64,000 bases of DNA from Brachynemurus nebulosus (lineage: Eukaryota > Arthropoda > Insecta > Neuroptera > Myrmeleontidae), in the NCBI GenBank assembly GCA_035578155.1, contig JAPWDM010000003.1, positions 19,618,916 through 19,682,915 of the forward strand. The letters are read 5' to 3'. Within the stretch, counting starts at the first letter, position 1. Every line of letters begins with the position of its first letter. The translations under genes were made by a program, and so were the position numbers. Positions 53,795 to 64,000 of this stretch are shown here, piece after piece. The notes beneath the pieces were generated by a model, which was not told the DNA's origin, did not search any database, and saw only the letters and a list, made by a program, of their open reading frames with translations.

Positions 53795-53968
53795 ATCAGA
53801 GAAGCTACTATTGAAGTATCGATTCCGTATATTTGAGAAGAGTTCTTCTTCAAGATCTAAAACCCAGAGGTTTTCTTTGTCAGATATGCCTTTAATTTCC
53901 TTTTCCAAATATGCATCACAGATACAAAATAAATAAAATAATGGAAAAAAACTAATTTTTAATTTCAT
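53795..53968 (-). CDS. Signal-peptide exon of the LRR gene
   Basis: ATG at 53968 begins MKLKISFFPLFYLFCICDA, a textbook signal peptide (two Lys, hydrophobic core, small residues before the likely cut). It is followed by 39 charged residues ending FNSSFSD, and a consensus donor GTAAGT sits immediately after the GAT codon. The exon ends in phase 0, matching the phase-0 acceptor at 48038. The long LRR exon lacks its own signal peptide and its own convincing ATG. Together these make a single gene likely. A 5' untranslated exon could lie further upstream. Confidence 0.7.
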
Positions 53969-56489
53969 ATCTTTTTAGTTTAACAAACAAAATATAAATA
54001 ACTAATGCGGTAAAATAAAATTTGATCATTTTATTTAAATTAATTTGTAAAAGGAAATTCGTTTGGAAAAGTATGTGGTTTCCTCTACCAAAAAAAGATT
54101 TTTGTCATTCATTATATTAATCGACAAATTTGATAACTTTCAACTATAGTCAAATGAACTGATTAATTAGACTTTGTGGTTTTGTGATACCGTAAAATGG
54201 CATAACCTTTTTCCAAGTTTCGAAGTTTTTACAAGTAAAACTTTTTATTTATATATTACCGAAAAATAAATTACTGCATTATAATCTGAATATATTGACA
54301 TTAAAGTTGGGTAATTTTAAATAATGACCACTCTTATAATCGATTATCCATATACCTGTAAACTGTGGTACAAAGTTATCCTGCATTTGAGGTAATTTTA
54401 TGGTGCTAATTAAATCATGTGACTCTCAGTCTAAATATCATTTTTAATATAATTTACCCTTAATAACACTTTTATATTAAAAGACATTTAATTCAAAAAT
54501 ATATTTGGCCGATAAGAAAATAAAATATGTTTAATATTACTTATAAAGGTTTAATTTTATTGGAACATTTCAAATTCTATCTCAGACACATGATACGGAC
54601 TTAAAAACTTAATTAAAAATTGTAGCCAAAAAAAATTTTAATTTTTAATTAGTTATTATATAGAGGGGTGACTGGTAATCGTCTGCTGGATACTATTTGG
54701 AGGGGTTGAGTTTATTTACGGGCGTAATATTGGCAGAGCTTACTCAAGGTGTTAGCGAGTTGGAAGGCGGCAGTGGAAGGCGTATAGGTCTGTGAATTAA
54801 CCCCAAAAACCAAATTTGGCTCTCTATTGCTACTTAAGGGACTTTTAAATTATAAGAGACAATTTCCGAACAACAATTTAACAATCTATTAAATTATAAA
54901 TTATTGTGTAGGGTCACCACGATATACAATATAAAACTTACAAATAATGTTAAGTAATCAAAGCGAGTGATATAAACGTACAACCGTTCGTTCGTTTCTG
55001 AAAACAAATTTAATGATAACAAAAGGATACTTAAAACTAATAACTTATTGTAAAAATCGCTATTACAAATCGTGACTAGAACTACATGTATGTTTCGGCA
55101 ATAATAAATTGTATAAATCTCAAATTAATTTCTAAAATTTGTATATATTGCTATGTTAATAAATTATTCAATTAAATGTATTCAATTTAACTATTTGGTA
55201 ACAATTATTACCTTTCGATTTAGTCCCATTTCCCTTAATTGCTTTAAAAAAATTTACATGCGGAAATGCTTTTCCCTCAATTTTTTTTTTTTATGTATAA
55301 TTTTCAATTAATTTCGATTAATCTAGCAAGGAGACAAACCATATTTTGATACCTACCGTATATGCTTAGTAGTTGGTATACTAGATGCCGTTAGTCGAAT
55401 AATTTTACTGGAATTATTGACTTTTAATAATGACAAAATCAAAAAATGGCATTCGATTATTGATCTTGATAATGACAAATACATATATTTCAAATAATAC
55501 CTCTATTTTTCCTATCGCCGTTCAAAGGGATGTAAATGTCGTTACAAAATTAAGAAATAAATTAAGGGCTACTTTCTGTCAAATAAATTTTACATAGAAA
55601 CGAAAACAAATATATTTAGGGTTATATGGTAATTATACACTTTCCAAAAATGATACCAAAAATTTGGTTTTGTACCAAAAATTATAAGATTAAACTGGCA
55701 CAAAGTTACCATTTGGTTACTAAAGATTAATTGGTACACAATAATGACACAGATACCTTGAATACTCGAAGACTGAAACTTTATAACAAGAAAAAGAAAA
55801 CATAAACCATCTACAACTTTAGTAAAACATAAAGAGGACATTTTTATGTCATCGAAGATGACATATTAATATCGTTGTGTGACTGAATAATTATTGAGTT
55901 GTACATCCATATTGAATAAACGCAAGAGGGCTGTAGAGTTAACAACTAATCATAAATTAACACTTTCACTGAGATGACATTACTTAGTGCGTGTCAAAAA
56001 CACGCATTTGACGAATTTTATTATTTATACGCATATTGTATCATGGCTTTGATTGTAAAACATCAGAGGTGGCATAAAGATATACTGCTGGCCACTGAGC
56101 ACTGAATCGAACATATTAATATATGTTTGCTAGAGATACCACAGACATCAAATTTTGAAGTATGACTCCTTTTTAGTAAGCCCAACTTGTAACCACGGAG
56201 ACTTGTTTATAAGTATTAGATAAACCATTAAATTAAAGGTTTGACCGCCCTTAAAGTAATCCCATCAGTCAGTTTTTTTGCTCACATCAGTCAGTTTTTT
56301 TGCTTCAATTTCTTAATGTATTTGTAATACACAGCATTCTCTCTAGTCGATTCTCTCCTCAATGCTGCTGGCACAGACTTGTTCTCCTATTACGGTATTA
56401 AAAGTTGTTTTAATACTACTGATTCTTTTATCAATAATTTAGTTTTTTCCTTATATCAAAAATGTTGTTCAGGAAATGATTTATTTGTG
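53969..56489. other. Sequence upstream of the LRR gene, no other gene seen
   Basis: AT-rich. The promoter of the LRR gene should lie here or in an unseen 5' exon; I could not pick a start site. No RNA gene recognised. Confidence 0.4.
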
Positions 56490-56929
56490 TTTAATCTATT
56501 ATATAAACGAGAGATACCACTCATTCACTCACTCATCTATATAGAAATCTCCAAAACTACAATAGCTACAAACTTGAAATTTGGCATGTAGGTCCCTATT
56601 GGGTCGTAGGCGCTCGCTAAGAACGGGTTTTGCAAAATTTTTTGTTTAACCGTCGAAATTTACGAAAAACCGTAAGATATTAATTTTTTATTACTGTAAT
56701 ACAGCAGTCTGTGGCCAATTTATCAAAAAATCATAAAAATTTTAGATAGTTGCTAAGTAATTGTAATTTGAGATTTTTGTATATATAAATATTAATAAAT
56801 ATTCCTAGAGATACTATCAATAATATTTTTACCTGTGACTACTATGAAATTACTTATTTACTGTGCAAAATACTATTTGTATCCAATATGGTTTTATTGG
56901 GATATTGTAATAATCTGAAATTTTGTAAT

Positions 56930-57143
56930 CAAATATTTTACTAATTTATCATAGAAGATGAAGGATTAAAAATAATAATTCAACATTCTTCCGTAGAATA
57001 AATTGTTTCTTTATTTTCTCTATAAAAGATACCGACAAATTTTTGGAAAAAAGAGAAAATAAAGAAACGGTTTATTCTACGGAAGAATGTAGAATTATTA
57101 TTTTTAAACCTTCATCTTCTATGATAAATTAGTAAAATATTTG
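56930..57143. repeat. Foldback repeat
   Basis: CAAATATTTTACTAATTTAT is inverted as ATAAATTAGTAAAATATTTG, and ATTCTTCCGTAGAATAAA / TTTATTCTACGGAAGAAT pair further in. Related sequence (CTTTCTTCCGTAGAATAAAG) occurs once at about 60448-60468, so the family is dispersed. Confidence 0.7.
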
Positions 57144-57429
57144 GGAATCTTAGGTTAAAAAATTTCAAACTATTTGTATCCTTTAAAGAAAATAGACAAC
57201 TGGACTGTCCAGTTATCATCAATTGGCATGTGTGTCTGCTCTTCTCAGCAAATTCCATAAAGATGAAATTTCCATCGGGCCGGGCTCGGTCATCCTGATA
57301 TTAAAAATGAAATATGGACTTTACTTATCTGTCTTCAATAGTTTCGAGAAAACGGTAGCAGGTATCAAAAAAATGATATAACAAAACTATAGGTAAAATT
57401 GGTAAAAGAATCCAAAAAAAAGACGATCA

Positions 57430-57760
57430 AAGTTGAAGTTATCCTGTAGGACCTGAGAACCCCGAAGAAAGCCTAAAGTAAGCAACTGGACGTATCGTTA
57501 CCAAATTTTTGGTTCTCCAAAGAAACCCAAAATAAATGGCTGAACGAATCTTGACAAAATTTTTCCCAAATAGTACTGAGTTTCTGAAAAACGACATGAG
57601 GATAAAACTCCCCCGTGAGCTTTGCGGACCCAAAAAACCCTCCAAATAAACGACCAAACGGATCTTATCCAAATTTTTCTCAAATATTACAGAGATTCCG
57701 AAATAAATTAATGCGAATTCTGAAATATTCTCCAGACCCTGGGATCTCAAAATGTCTCAC
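57430..57760. repeat. Degenerate tandem repeat, unit about 100 bp
   Basis: Recurrent blocks (C/A)CCAAA(A)...AAACCC, then ATAAA(C/T)G(A/G)C(C/T)(A/G)AACG(A/G)ATCTT, then (A)CCAAATTTTT, appear about three times. Frames on both strands across it are by-products of the repeat. Confidence 0.4.
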
Positions 57761-60668
57761 AAATTACAGTTCTCTTGAAATTGTCACTATGCATATCTAA
57801 CTACCTACGATAAGATCTCAAGGTATGGAAATTAGACATGTTATTGAAATATGAATATAGCCAATTCAGAATATTTGATTTGAAATTAAGGTGAAGTTGG
57901 AATGAATCATCCAGCGCTATCGAATTAAACAACTCTATAGGGGAGACAGGGGCATGTACTAACAGATTTTACTTTTTTACATATTAAACGGAAATGAAAT
58001 TAGTTAGCGATTTTTTTTGTAAACGTTATGAAGCATCAACTATCTGTCTATAATTTTTGATAAAAAAAACTTACATATCCCTTGTACTTTCTATGGAAAA
58101 ACCCATTTTCTTAAAAAATGTGTTTGTTAATACTTACCCCACTTTTGGGACAAGTTTCAACAACGTTGAAGTAAGTATTAACATTAGAGTTTTAATATGA
58201 TTATGATATTTTGTAGATATATACTTATAGGAAATAAAACAAAGTATCATATTTAACGTGTTTATTATTAGAAAGGAATTAATTTGACATAGAAAATTCT
58301 TATTTTAGATTTATCTTTACTTAATTGGTTAAAGTTAATCATTATTTTAATTTTTTTCTGAGGCAATAGTTAGTCAGTCCTTATTAAGTAGCAAATTACG
58401 TCACTTTGACCTTGATAACGAAACAAAAATTGGTAAATTTTCAGTCTTCGATAGACAACCACAATCGTTTAATATTTTCTATATTAAAAAATATTTACTT
58501 ATTAAAAAATTAGTCTTCGTCTTATTTAACATTATTATAATTCTTGAAATAGATGATAACTCAGATCTAGCAAAACTCTTCCTCTGCTTCACTGCAGAAA
58601 ATATATAAAAAAGTAAAACCATTTAAATTTAACACTTACATATGTGCACACACATATATGCAAACATATTTGGCAATGTCACGAAAAAAATTTTAGTAAC
58701 CTCGAAGCATGAAAATGACGATATTTGGATTTTGAAATCGGGATGAATACAATAACCTCCTTATAGGGAAGTTAAAAACATAGTCTTTGTTGCATAAAAT
58801 TTAAACGAGGTAAATGTTAACATGTTAATACTTACCCCATGCATTTTGTTAATACTTGCCCCGAAGGTAAATTTTTTACAAATTTAAATTTTTAAAAAGA
58901 GTACGTTGATTATGCGATAAAATTTAAACAAAATACAATACCAGATGGAATATGCTACCGCTTGAAATAAATTTAGTCTCTTTTAGGTATACAATCATGC
59001 TTCAAATCAAAAAACCGTCGACTTAAAAATGTTCTTTTACCTAATAAAATCTAGGCTTTACTCACAACTTTGTTTTGCGGCAACCGGCTGAAGACTGATT
59101 GGTCACAACGTGTTCGTGGTCATCTACTGATGACAGCAACCGGACGTACTTAATTTTTTCGTCCTTAGTTTGGCGGAAAATGGCCATTTTGATAAAATTT
59201 TATGAAAATTAGACGTACTATAAAATTATGAATATGACTTGAAAATATGAATAATATTTTTGTGTCGTCGAGCGAGCGAAGCGAAGCACATAAGGAACTG
59301 ATTTTGTACAAAATTTCAAAATATCAAATTTAAATGGACGTGTGGTCACATTGTCCGTCAGTTACATCAAACAGAGAGCGAATTAAAAAACTGAAGAAAT
59401 TTGACAATTTTTACTCAAGTACTGTTGAGATGTCTGTGAAAGATGAAACTGACGTTAAAATGATTTCCTGGGGCCTTGGTGCCTTGAAGGGCCTAAAATA
59501 GAAGCAATTCTAAGACTGTTGGTATAGTAACTATACTAAGTTCTTACGGTGCGGAAATTAGCCATGCTAATAAAATATGAAGATAGTCATTTTAGAGTCA
59601 TTGGGCGAGCAGGGTCAAGTGCTATAAATAATTGATTTTGCACAGAATTTTGGAATATATGATTGAATTGACCTATATAAATTTTACCTATAATTCAGAT
59701 AATTTTATGCAAGTGAAACCGCGGGTCTCAGCTATATGCATATATATATCTATTTTAAGATCATTGGACGAACGGAGCGAAACACTAGAAGAAACTGATT
59801 TTATAAAGAAATTTAGAATATTTAATTTAAATATAAAGTGACATCAAAATTAACCCCCAGCACTATCTAATAGAATTAAGATTAAACGGTTGGTTTTTAA
59901 AAATATTTTATGAAAATTAAATATGCTATGGAAATATGAATACGGGTTATTAGGCGAGAATTATGCTCAGAATTTTAGAATATTAAATCTGAATGAACCT
60001 CGAGTTCAGAATTGTCCATCAAGGCCATCAAATAAGCCCCAAATTAATTGTGATATTAAAATTGTCCCCTGCTATCTTGGTGCCCCAAGCAAGGCTTAAA
60101 ATGGAAATACTCCTAAAACAACCTATTGATACGGGTATCTAGCTACATAAGGGTGCGGAATTTAGCCATGCTATTGAAATATGCAGATTGCTACTTTAGA
60201 ATCGTTTGACGAGCGGAGCCAGGTATTATTTCCGAATATCTAATTTTAAATTGATCATTTGACCAATAGTTAAGATAATTTTACGTGGGTGAAACCACGG
60301 GTCACAGCTAGTAAAAATAATATATTACTTGTTATATGGTTTTTGGGATAATGTAATAATTTTAACAAATTTTTTAAACCTGAGTTCCCAAATAAATTAA
60401 TTACTAATTTATCTAAAGAGATGAAAGATTAGAAATAACGCTCCGACTTTCTTCCGTAGAATAAAGTGTTTCTTTATTTTTGACCAGAAATTTTTCGGTA
60501 TATTTGATACCTTCTTCAGTGGCAAAAAAATTTTTACAGAGTTTTTGTTAAACCACTTTTTTGGTACAACCAGAGCATACGATTCCTGAAAACTAATCTC
60601 TAACACAACCGAGGTTATTATGTCGAGAAAATGCATTTCATAAGAAATTTGTCAATATAAATTAAAAT

Positions 60669-60929
60669 CCGATTCTTAATTTAAAAATTAAATTCGTCCC
60701 GTTTTATTTATAATTTAAAAATTTTTTTATTTTTTTTATTTAATGATCCGAAAGGATATATTTATTTAATTCTAAATTAAACTGGTTGTACAGTACCAAG
60801 ACATACTATACAACCAGTTTAATTTAAAATTAAATAAATATATCCTTTCGGATCATTAAATAAAAAAATAAAAATTTTTTTAAATTATAAATAAAACGGG
60901 ACGAACTTAATTTTTAAATTAATAATCGA
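60669..60929. mobile_element. Near-perfect palindromic foldback element
   Basis: The arms of about 120 bp meet at ACTGGTTGTA...TACAACCAGT. AAGGATATATTTATTTAAT / ATTAAATAAATATATCCTT and CGTCCCGTTTTATTTATAAT / ATTATAAATAAAACGGGACG match. Spacer about 20 bp. Non-coding. Confidence 0.75.
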
Positions 60930-61037
60930 AGTAACTTCTAGTTTCATGCTTCTAATACCAAAATTACAATTTTTGGAGCTCTGAATTTAGTATACGTGAT
61001 GACGTCATTAAGTTCAGCCTTTTTTTTATTTTTAGAA

Positions 61038-61355
61038 TTAATAGATACAAAAATAATATGAATTAGGTCTCTTGGTGAAATCTGGGTAATCTAAGGAATA
61101 AGGGATTCCTACCAAAATATTTACGTTAACTTCGTTCAGAAAGCGTAACGTATTTTCCGGAGGTAATTTTTCCGTTATGTTGTATTCCTTATTTTCAATT
61201 TGTAAATTAGAAGATGGATCAAAAATTGCTTTCCGACTGATCGGTCCATCGTGACTAATAGGTTGACAAACAAATTTTTTATTGGTGTCCGACCTAATTT
61301 TAATAATTTTTCTTGGAGCGCCGCGCCGACGTAAAACTTTACCCCTAATGTACAT
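61038..61355 (-). other. Unassigned open frame of about 100 codons
   Basis: The minus-strand frame includes RRRGAPRKIIKIRSD and LPPENTLRFLNEVNVNILVG. Its composition looks more protein-like than other short frames here, and it lies between repeats and the Beat exons. I do not recognise the family. It could be an exon, a transposon fragment or chance. The first residues overlap the edge of a repeat, so the true 5' boundary is unknown. Confidence 0.2.
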
Positions 61356-61370
61356 GCATTTAAACCCCTA

Positions 61371-61374
<4 letters not shown>

Positions 61375-61428
<54 letters not shown>
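61375..61428. repeat. (TA)n microsatellite
   Basis: About 54 bp of TA repeats. Confidence 0.95.
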
Positions 61429-61431
<3 letters not shown>

Positions 61432-61439
61432 TTTATTGA

Positions 61440-62782
61440 CAATATAATTTTAAAAGAAAGCTTCAAAAGTCCCCAGCATCCATATAGAACGCATTTTTAT
61501 ATTTAGTAGTATTTATCATATATCTATATTTTTATAAACATATAACAGGCCGAAACACTATGCGGACCGTAAAATAAATAGGTGAATATTTTAAATTTTA
61601 TTGGTTTAAAAAAAAAAAAAAAAAAAGAAAAGAAAAAAAGGAAAACGATACTGCTTTCAAGAGAGGGACGTTGAAAGGAGATATGCGAATGAACATTTAA
61701 AGGACAAAATGGTAGTGGTCTACCAGAATTGAATTTATAGTTCTTGTTTTGCAATATATAGAACTTAGTATAAAATAGACTATTTTGTTCAGACCTGACA
61801 AACGCTACACACGCTACCAGTAGGGTCGCTTGCTGCTTGTGAATTACAGCAGTAACAGTGATTTTAAAACTAAAATTTATTTCTCATTTTTTCCCTCCTC
61901 AGCTTTTCCATTTTTCAATGGGTTTGTTGTCTTTTCCTTTCGGTGACCCGTGAATAACTATGTGATATTTTTTTTTTATTTTTATTATTATTAAATACTG
62001 TTATTTATTTTTTATATTTTTTTGTGGGAAAGAGGTTCGTTTTGTACATTTATTTTGAAGAAAAATGAACTTAAACATAATATATTTATGATTCTGTAGA
62101 TATTTTGTAAAAAAAAAATTAACCCTTCGTTAACCACTTATATTGTTTATTTTATTTATTTATTCTTTTCAAATTAATGAAGTATAAAGACTGGGAAATT
62201 TATAGAAATCAAACATTTTCTCACAGCGGCGAGGGGGTAGGGAATCAATTAAATTAATTAGCTGACTACCACAAATAAAACTGCGTCTTGTTCTTAAAAA
62301 TAATAACAAATTTTATTTGTGTCAACGTACGTGACTGAAAAATTTAATTATCAAGAATTGTCAAAAATTTTCGAAATTTGGTCGATGTACCTAACTACAA
62401 TGGAGCAAATGGAGTAGTTACTTCAGAGCACATGACAAAAAGCCGCAATAGGGGAAAGATAGGGACAAAGTTGGGAAGAACGCAATACGTCGAGAAAAAC
62501 CCCCCAAAAATTCAACAAATTTTTTTTTCGTCGATTGTTTTTTGGAAAAATGAAATATTATTTCTCAAGACTTGTAAGGAGTTTACCGTTTTTTTTTTCT
62601 GGTCGTTGACCCTAATCTTAATAAACTTTTGCGTAGTGTGTGCTTGAGCTCAAATCGCTTCGAAATGCAATAAATATAGCTACACCACTGATGAGAAAAG
62701 TTTGAGAAACACTCATATAAAAGGACTTCTCTCTCAGTTAGGGTACAGAAGAAAAGTTATCGTACATGTTCATCAAACTTAC
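61440..62782. other. Sequence 3' of the Beat exons, no further exon found
   Basis: Contains an A-rich run (61608-61650) and AT-rich sequence. The next Beat exon (second Ig domain) should lie on this side, but I did not find it between 54 and 62.8 kb. It may lie beyond a long intron that contains the LRR gene, or outside the window. Confidence 0.4.
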
Positions 62783-62918
62783 CCACAACGGTCATATCTC
62801 CATGATCGGTTACAGTTTGAAACGATGGCGCCTCCGCAGAAACTTCGCACCGATAACGTCCACTGCTCTGCAGCGTTACAGGTGATAACACTATCGAATT
62901 TTCCGTTGAATTTTCCAA
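62783..62918 (-). CDS. Beaten-path (Beat) family Ig-domain exon, second of two found
   Basis: 136 bp between a minus-strand acceptor (CAACTATAG just above 62918) and a donor GTAAGT at 62782-62777, entered in phase 0 and left in phase 1. It encodes LENSTENSIVLSPVTLQSSG, then RYRCEVSAEAPSFQTV and TDHGDMTVV. The YRC cysteine closes the first immunoglobulin domain; the CEVSAEAPSF motif is characteristic of Beat proteins. These are secreted or membrane-tethered proteins that bind Side-family receptors in axon guidance. The N-x-T/S sequence NST is a possible glycosylation site. Which Beat paralogue this is cannot be told from two exons. Confidence 0.88.
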
Positions 62919-63100
62919 CTATAGTTGAAAGAGAAAACAGAAAAAATACATACATATACTGAACGAACATTCATTTTACAGGCTATATAGTGTAAATCAA
63001 TAAAAAAGTAGAGGCAACAAAAAAAGAAAATAGTAGGTACATGAAAACTGTTGTTGGTTGGTTGATAACATATAGATGAATTTAAATTAACTTAACTTAC

Positions 63101-63324
63101 ATCAACGTTTACGCCGGGCAAATTAAATGTGGACACAGGTGGCGTTTCCATTGGCACATAACGATAAAATTCATTACCATCTTTATACCATTTCACCGAA
63201 TATAGCGCTTCGCCGTCCAAATCATAATTACAATCTAAACGAGCACTTTTATTACGTACCGTATGGTTTGGCACGCGCACCTCCAACAATCGAAGGCATT
63301 GAACAATTTCAGCGATCGTTATAA
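63101..63324 (-). CDS. Beaten-path (Beat) family Ig-domain exon, first of two found
   Basis: 224 bp from an acceptor TGTTTACAG (just above 63324) to a donor GTAAGT after the GAT codon at 63101, entered in phase 1 and left in phase 0. It encodes a hydrophobic start ITIAEIVQCLRLLEV (end of the signal peptide), then VRVPNHTVRNKSARLDCNYD, a first Ig cysteine (LDC), the Trp motif YSVKWYKDGNEFYRY, and ends PPVSTFNLPGVNVD. The YSVKWYK...EFYRY and PGVNVD motifs are diagnostic for Beat. It splices to 62918 across a 182-bp intron with matching phase. The preceding exon, with the ATG, is beyond 63324 and was not identified. Confidence 0.9.
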
Positions 63325-63659
63325 CTGTAAACAAAACAACAAACAGTTAGAGAAAAACATTGGGTAGGCCATACCAGTACAGGGGCGCAGTTATTTGGCA
63401 AATTATTTTATGTTCCATTGTATGTGTAGGTATATACTACCTATGGCATTTATACTGGATGTTTATATGTATAGGCATGTGTACAAAAGTTTAATTTAAT
63501 TGGATTGGTAAAAATATGTTGGAACGACGAAAATTAATGTACACTGTACAGATAAGCGTAATAAGACAACTAAAATAGATTCAAGATTGAAAATTAGTAA
63601 TTCTACATATACAGACCAAAAATTGTATGTTCGTCAGATTTAATTTCCCTGTGTATATA

Positions 63660-63885
63660 TACAGTAGAATGCCCATTATAAGACTAGTCTAGGGGACGTG
63701 GGGGAAATTTTTCTCGACAATTTTTTGTGCCTTTAATTTTGTCGCTCGACTAAAAGTCCTTATAAGACTATGTTATTTCAGTATTGCATTCCTATACGCT
63801 CAATTGTTTATGATTTTGACATAGTCTTATAAGGAGTGGTCTAGCACAAAACTCGAAAAAGTCTTATAACGGGTATTCGACTGTA
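63660..63885. mobile_element. pogo-like MITE of 222 bp
   Basis: TA at 63660-63661 and 63884-63885; ends CAGTAGAATGCCCATTATAA and the inverse of CAGTCGAATACCCGTTATAA, both followed by GAC. A further internal CTTATAAGACTATG / CATAGTCTTATAAG pair strengthens the fold. It lies upstream of the Beat exons on their strand, possibly inside an intron. Confidence 0.75.
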
Positions 63886-64000
63886 TAACACATTTAAGAT
63901 GTGTTGAGCTATGTACTTGAATATTACTGAATTAAAGTTACGTTCAAAGTCACAAAATGAAAGTTCTCCAAAAGGTTTTATCAATTTTTTCACAATCTAA

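Larger units (their letters stand above)
56490..60312 (+). repeat. Repeat-rich block with degenerate tandem units (class uncertain)
   Basis: It opens with a CACTCATTCACTCACTCATC segment and a GAAATTTGGCATGTAGGTCC block, and closes with GTGAAACCACGGGTCACAGC then TAGTA. A related GTGAAACCGCGGGTCTCAGC then TAT occurs near 59715. Between are repeated GCGAGC(G/A)(G/A)AG(C/T)... and GGTGCGGAA(A/T)TTAGCCATGCTA blocks (about 59550, 60155) and TTAATACTT(A/G)CCCC blocks (58130, 58830, 58850). CCGCGGGTC...CAGCTA ends are common in insect repeats of Helitron-like or SINE type. I cannot say whether this is one element or several. No rep/helicase or reverse transcriptase frame was seen. Confidence 0.45.

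Noticed and set aside
57439..57750. 103-codon minus-strand frame and its overlapping partners
   Set aside because: Frames on both strands come from a degenerate tandem repeat of about 100 bp.

Overview
This window looks like AT-rich nuclear DNA from an insect. The evidence is two exons of a beaten-path (Beat) family immunoglobulin gene, a secreted leucine-rich-repeat gene with a spliced signal-peptide exon, an intact BEL/Pao LTR retrotransposon, TTAA- and TA-flanked inverted-repeat transposons, and long TA and AAT microsatellites. I cannot name the species or order. There is no operon-like layout. Host genes are sparse, lie on the minus strand, and most of the sequence is mobile-element debris at several levels of nesting.

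Layout. 1-20 kb: no convincing host gene. It holds inverted-repeat elements (two near-identical piggyBac-like deletion derivatives at 3.4 and 10.8 kb, others at 0.5, 0.75, 8.4, 11.8, 14.2, 15.3 and 17.5 kb), dispersed repeats shared with 48 and 53 kb, and a tRNA-like sequence at 18.6 kb inside a small foldback. 19.8-27.3 kb: an intact BEL/Pao element with LTRs identical by eye and a 5-bp target duplication, sitting inside an older TA-flanked inverted-repeat element. 28.07-32.59 kb: a GC-richer island made of retroelement copies inserted one after another in (AAT)n microsatellite: first the 3' end of a Dong/R4-like non-LTR retrotransposon with a restriction-like endonuclease, then six head-to-tail copies of a non-coding, very highly structured element. 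The two long copies begin with a fold matching the double-pseudoknot HDV-like self-cleaving ribozyme, and most copies end with a stem-loop that shows compensatory base changes. 35.4-38.3 kb: a decayed pogo/Tigger-like element with a psq helix-turn-helix remnant and a nested element. 39-42.8 kb: a long near-perfect inverted repeat, a pogo-like MITE, a third piggyBac-like copy, and an uninterrupted copy of the repeat disrupted at 15 kb. 45.99-53.97 kb: the LRR gene (minus strand, two coding exons predicted, 5.8-kb intron full of repeats). 56.5-60.3 kb: repeat-rich sequence. 62.78-63.32 kb: two adjacent Beat exons (minus strand). 63.66 kb: a short pogo-like MITE.

How the genes fit together: the two host genes both encode secreted extracellular-recognition proteins (LRR and Ig folds), but nothing here shows that they act together. 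The most unusual content is the 28-32.6 kb island. A TAA-targeting, endonuclease-bearing element lies beside non-coding elements that share its target, carry a ribozyme-like 5' end and a conserved 3' stem-loop, and regenerate the AAT target with each insertion. All functional statements come from reading the sequence; no searches or folding programs were run.
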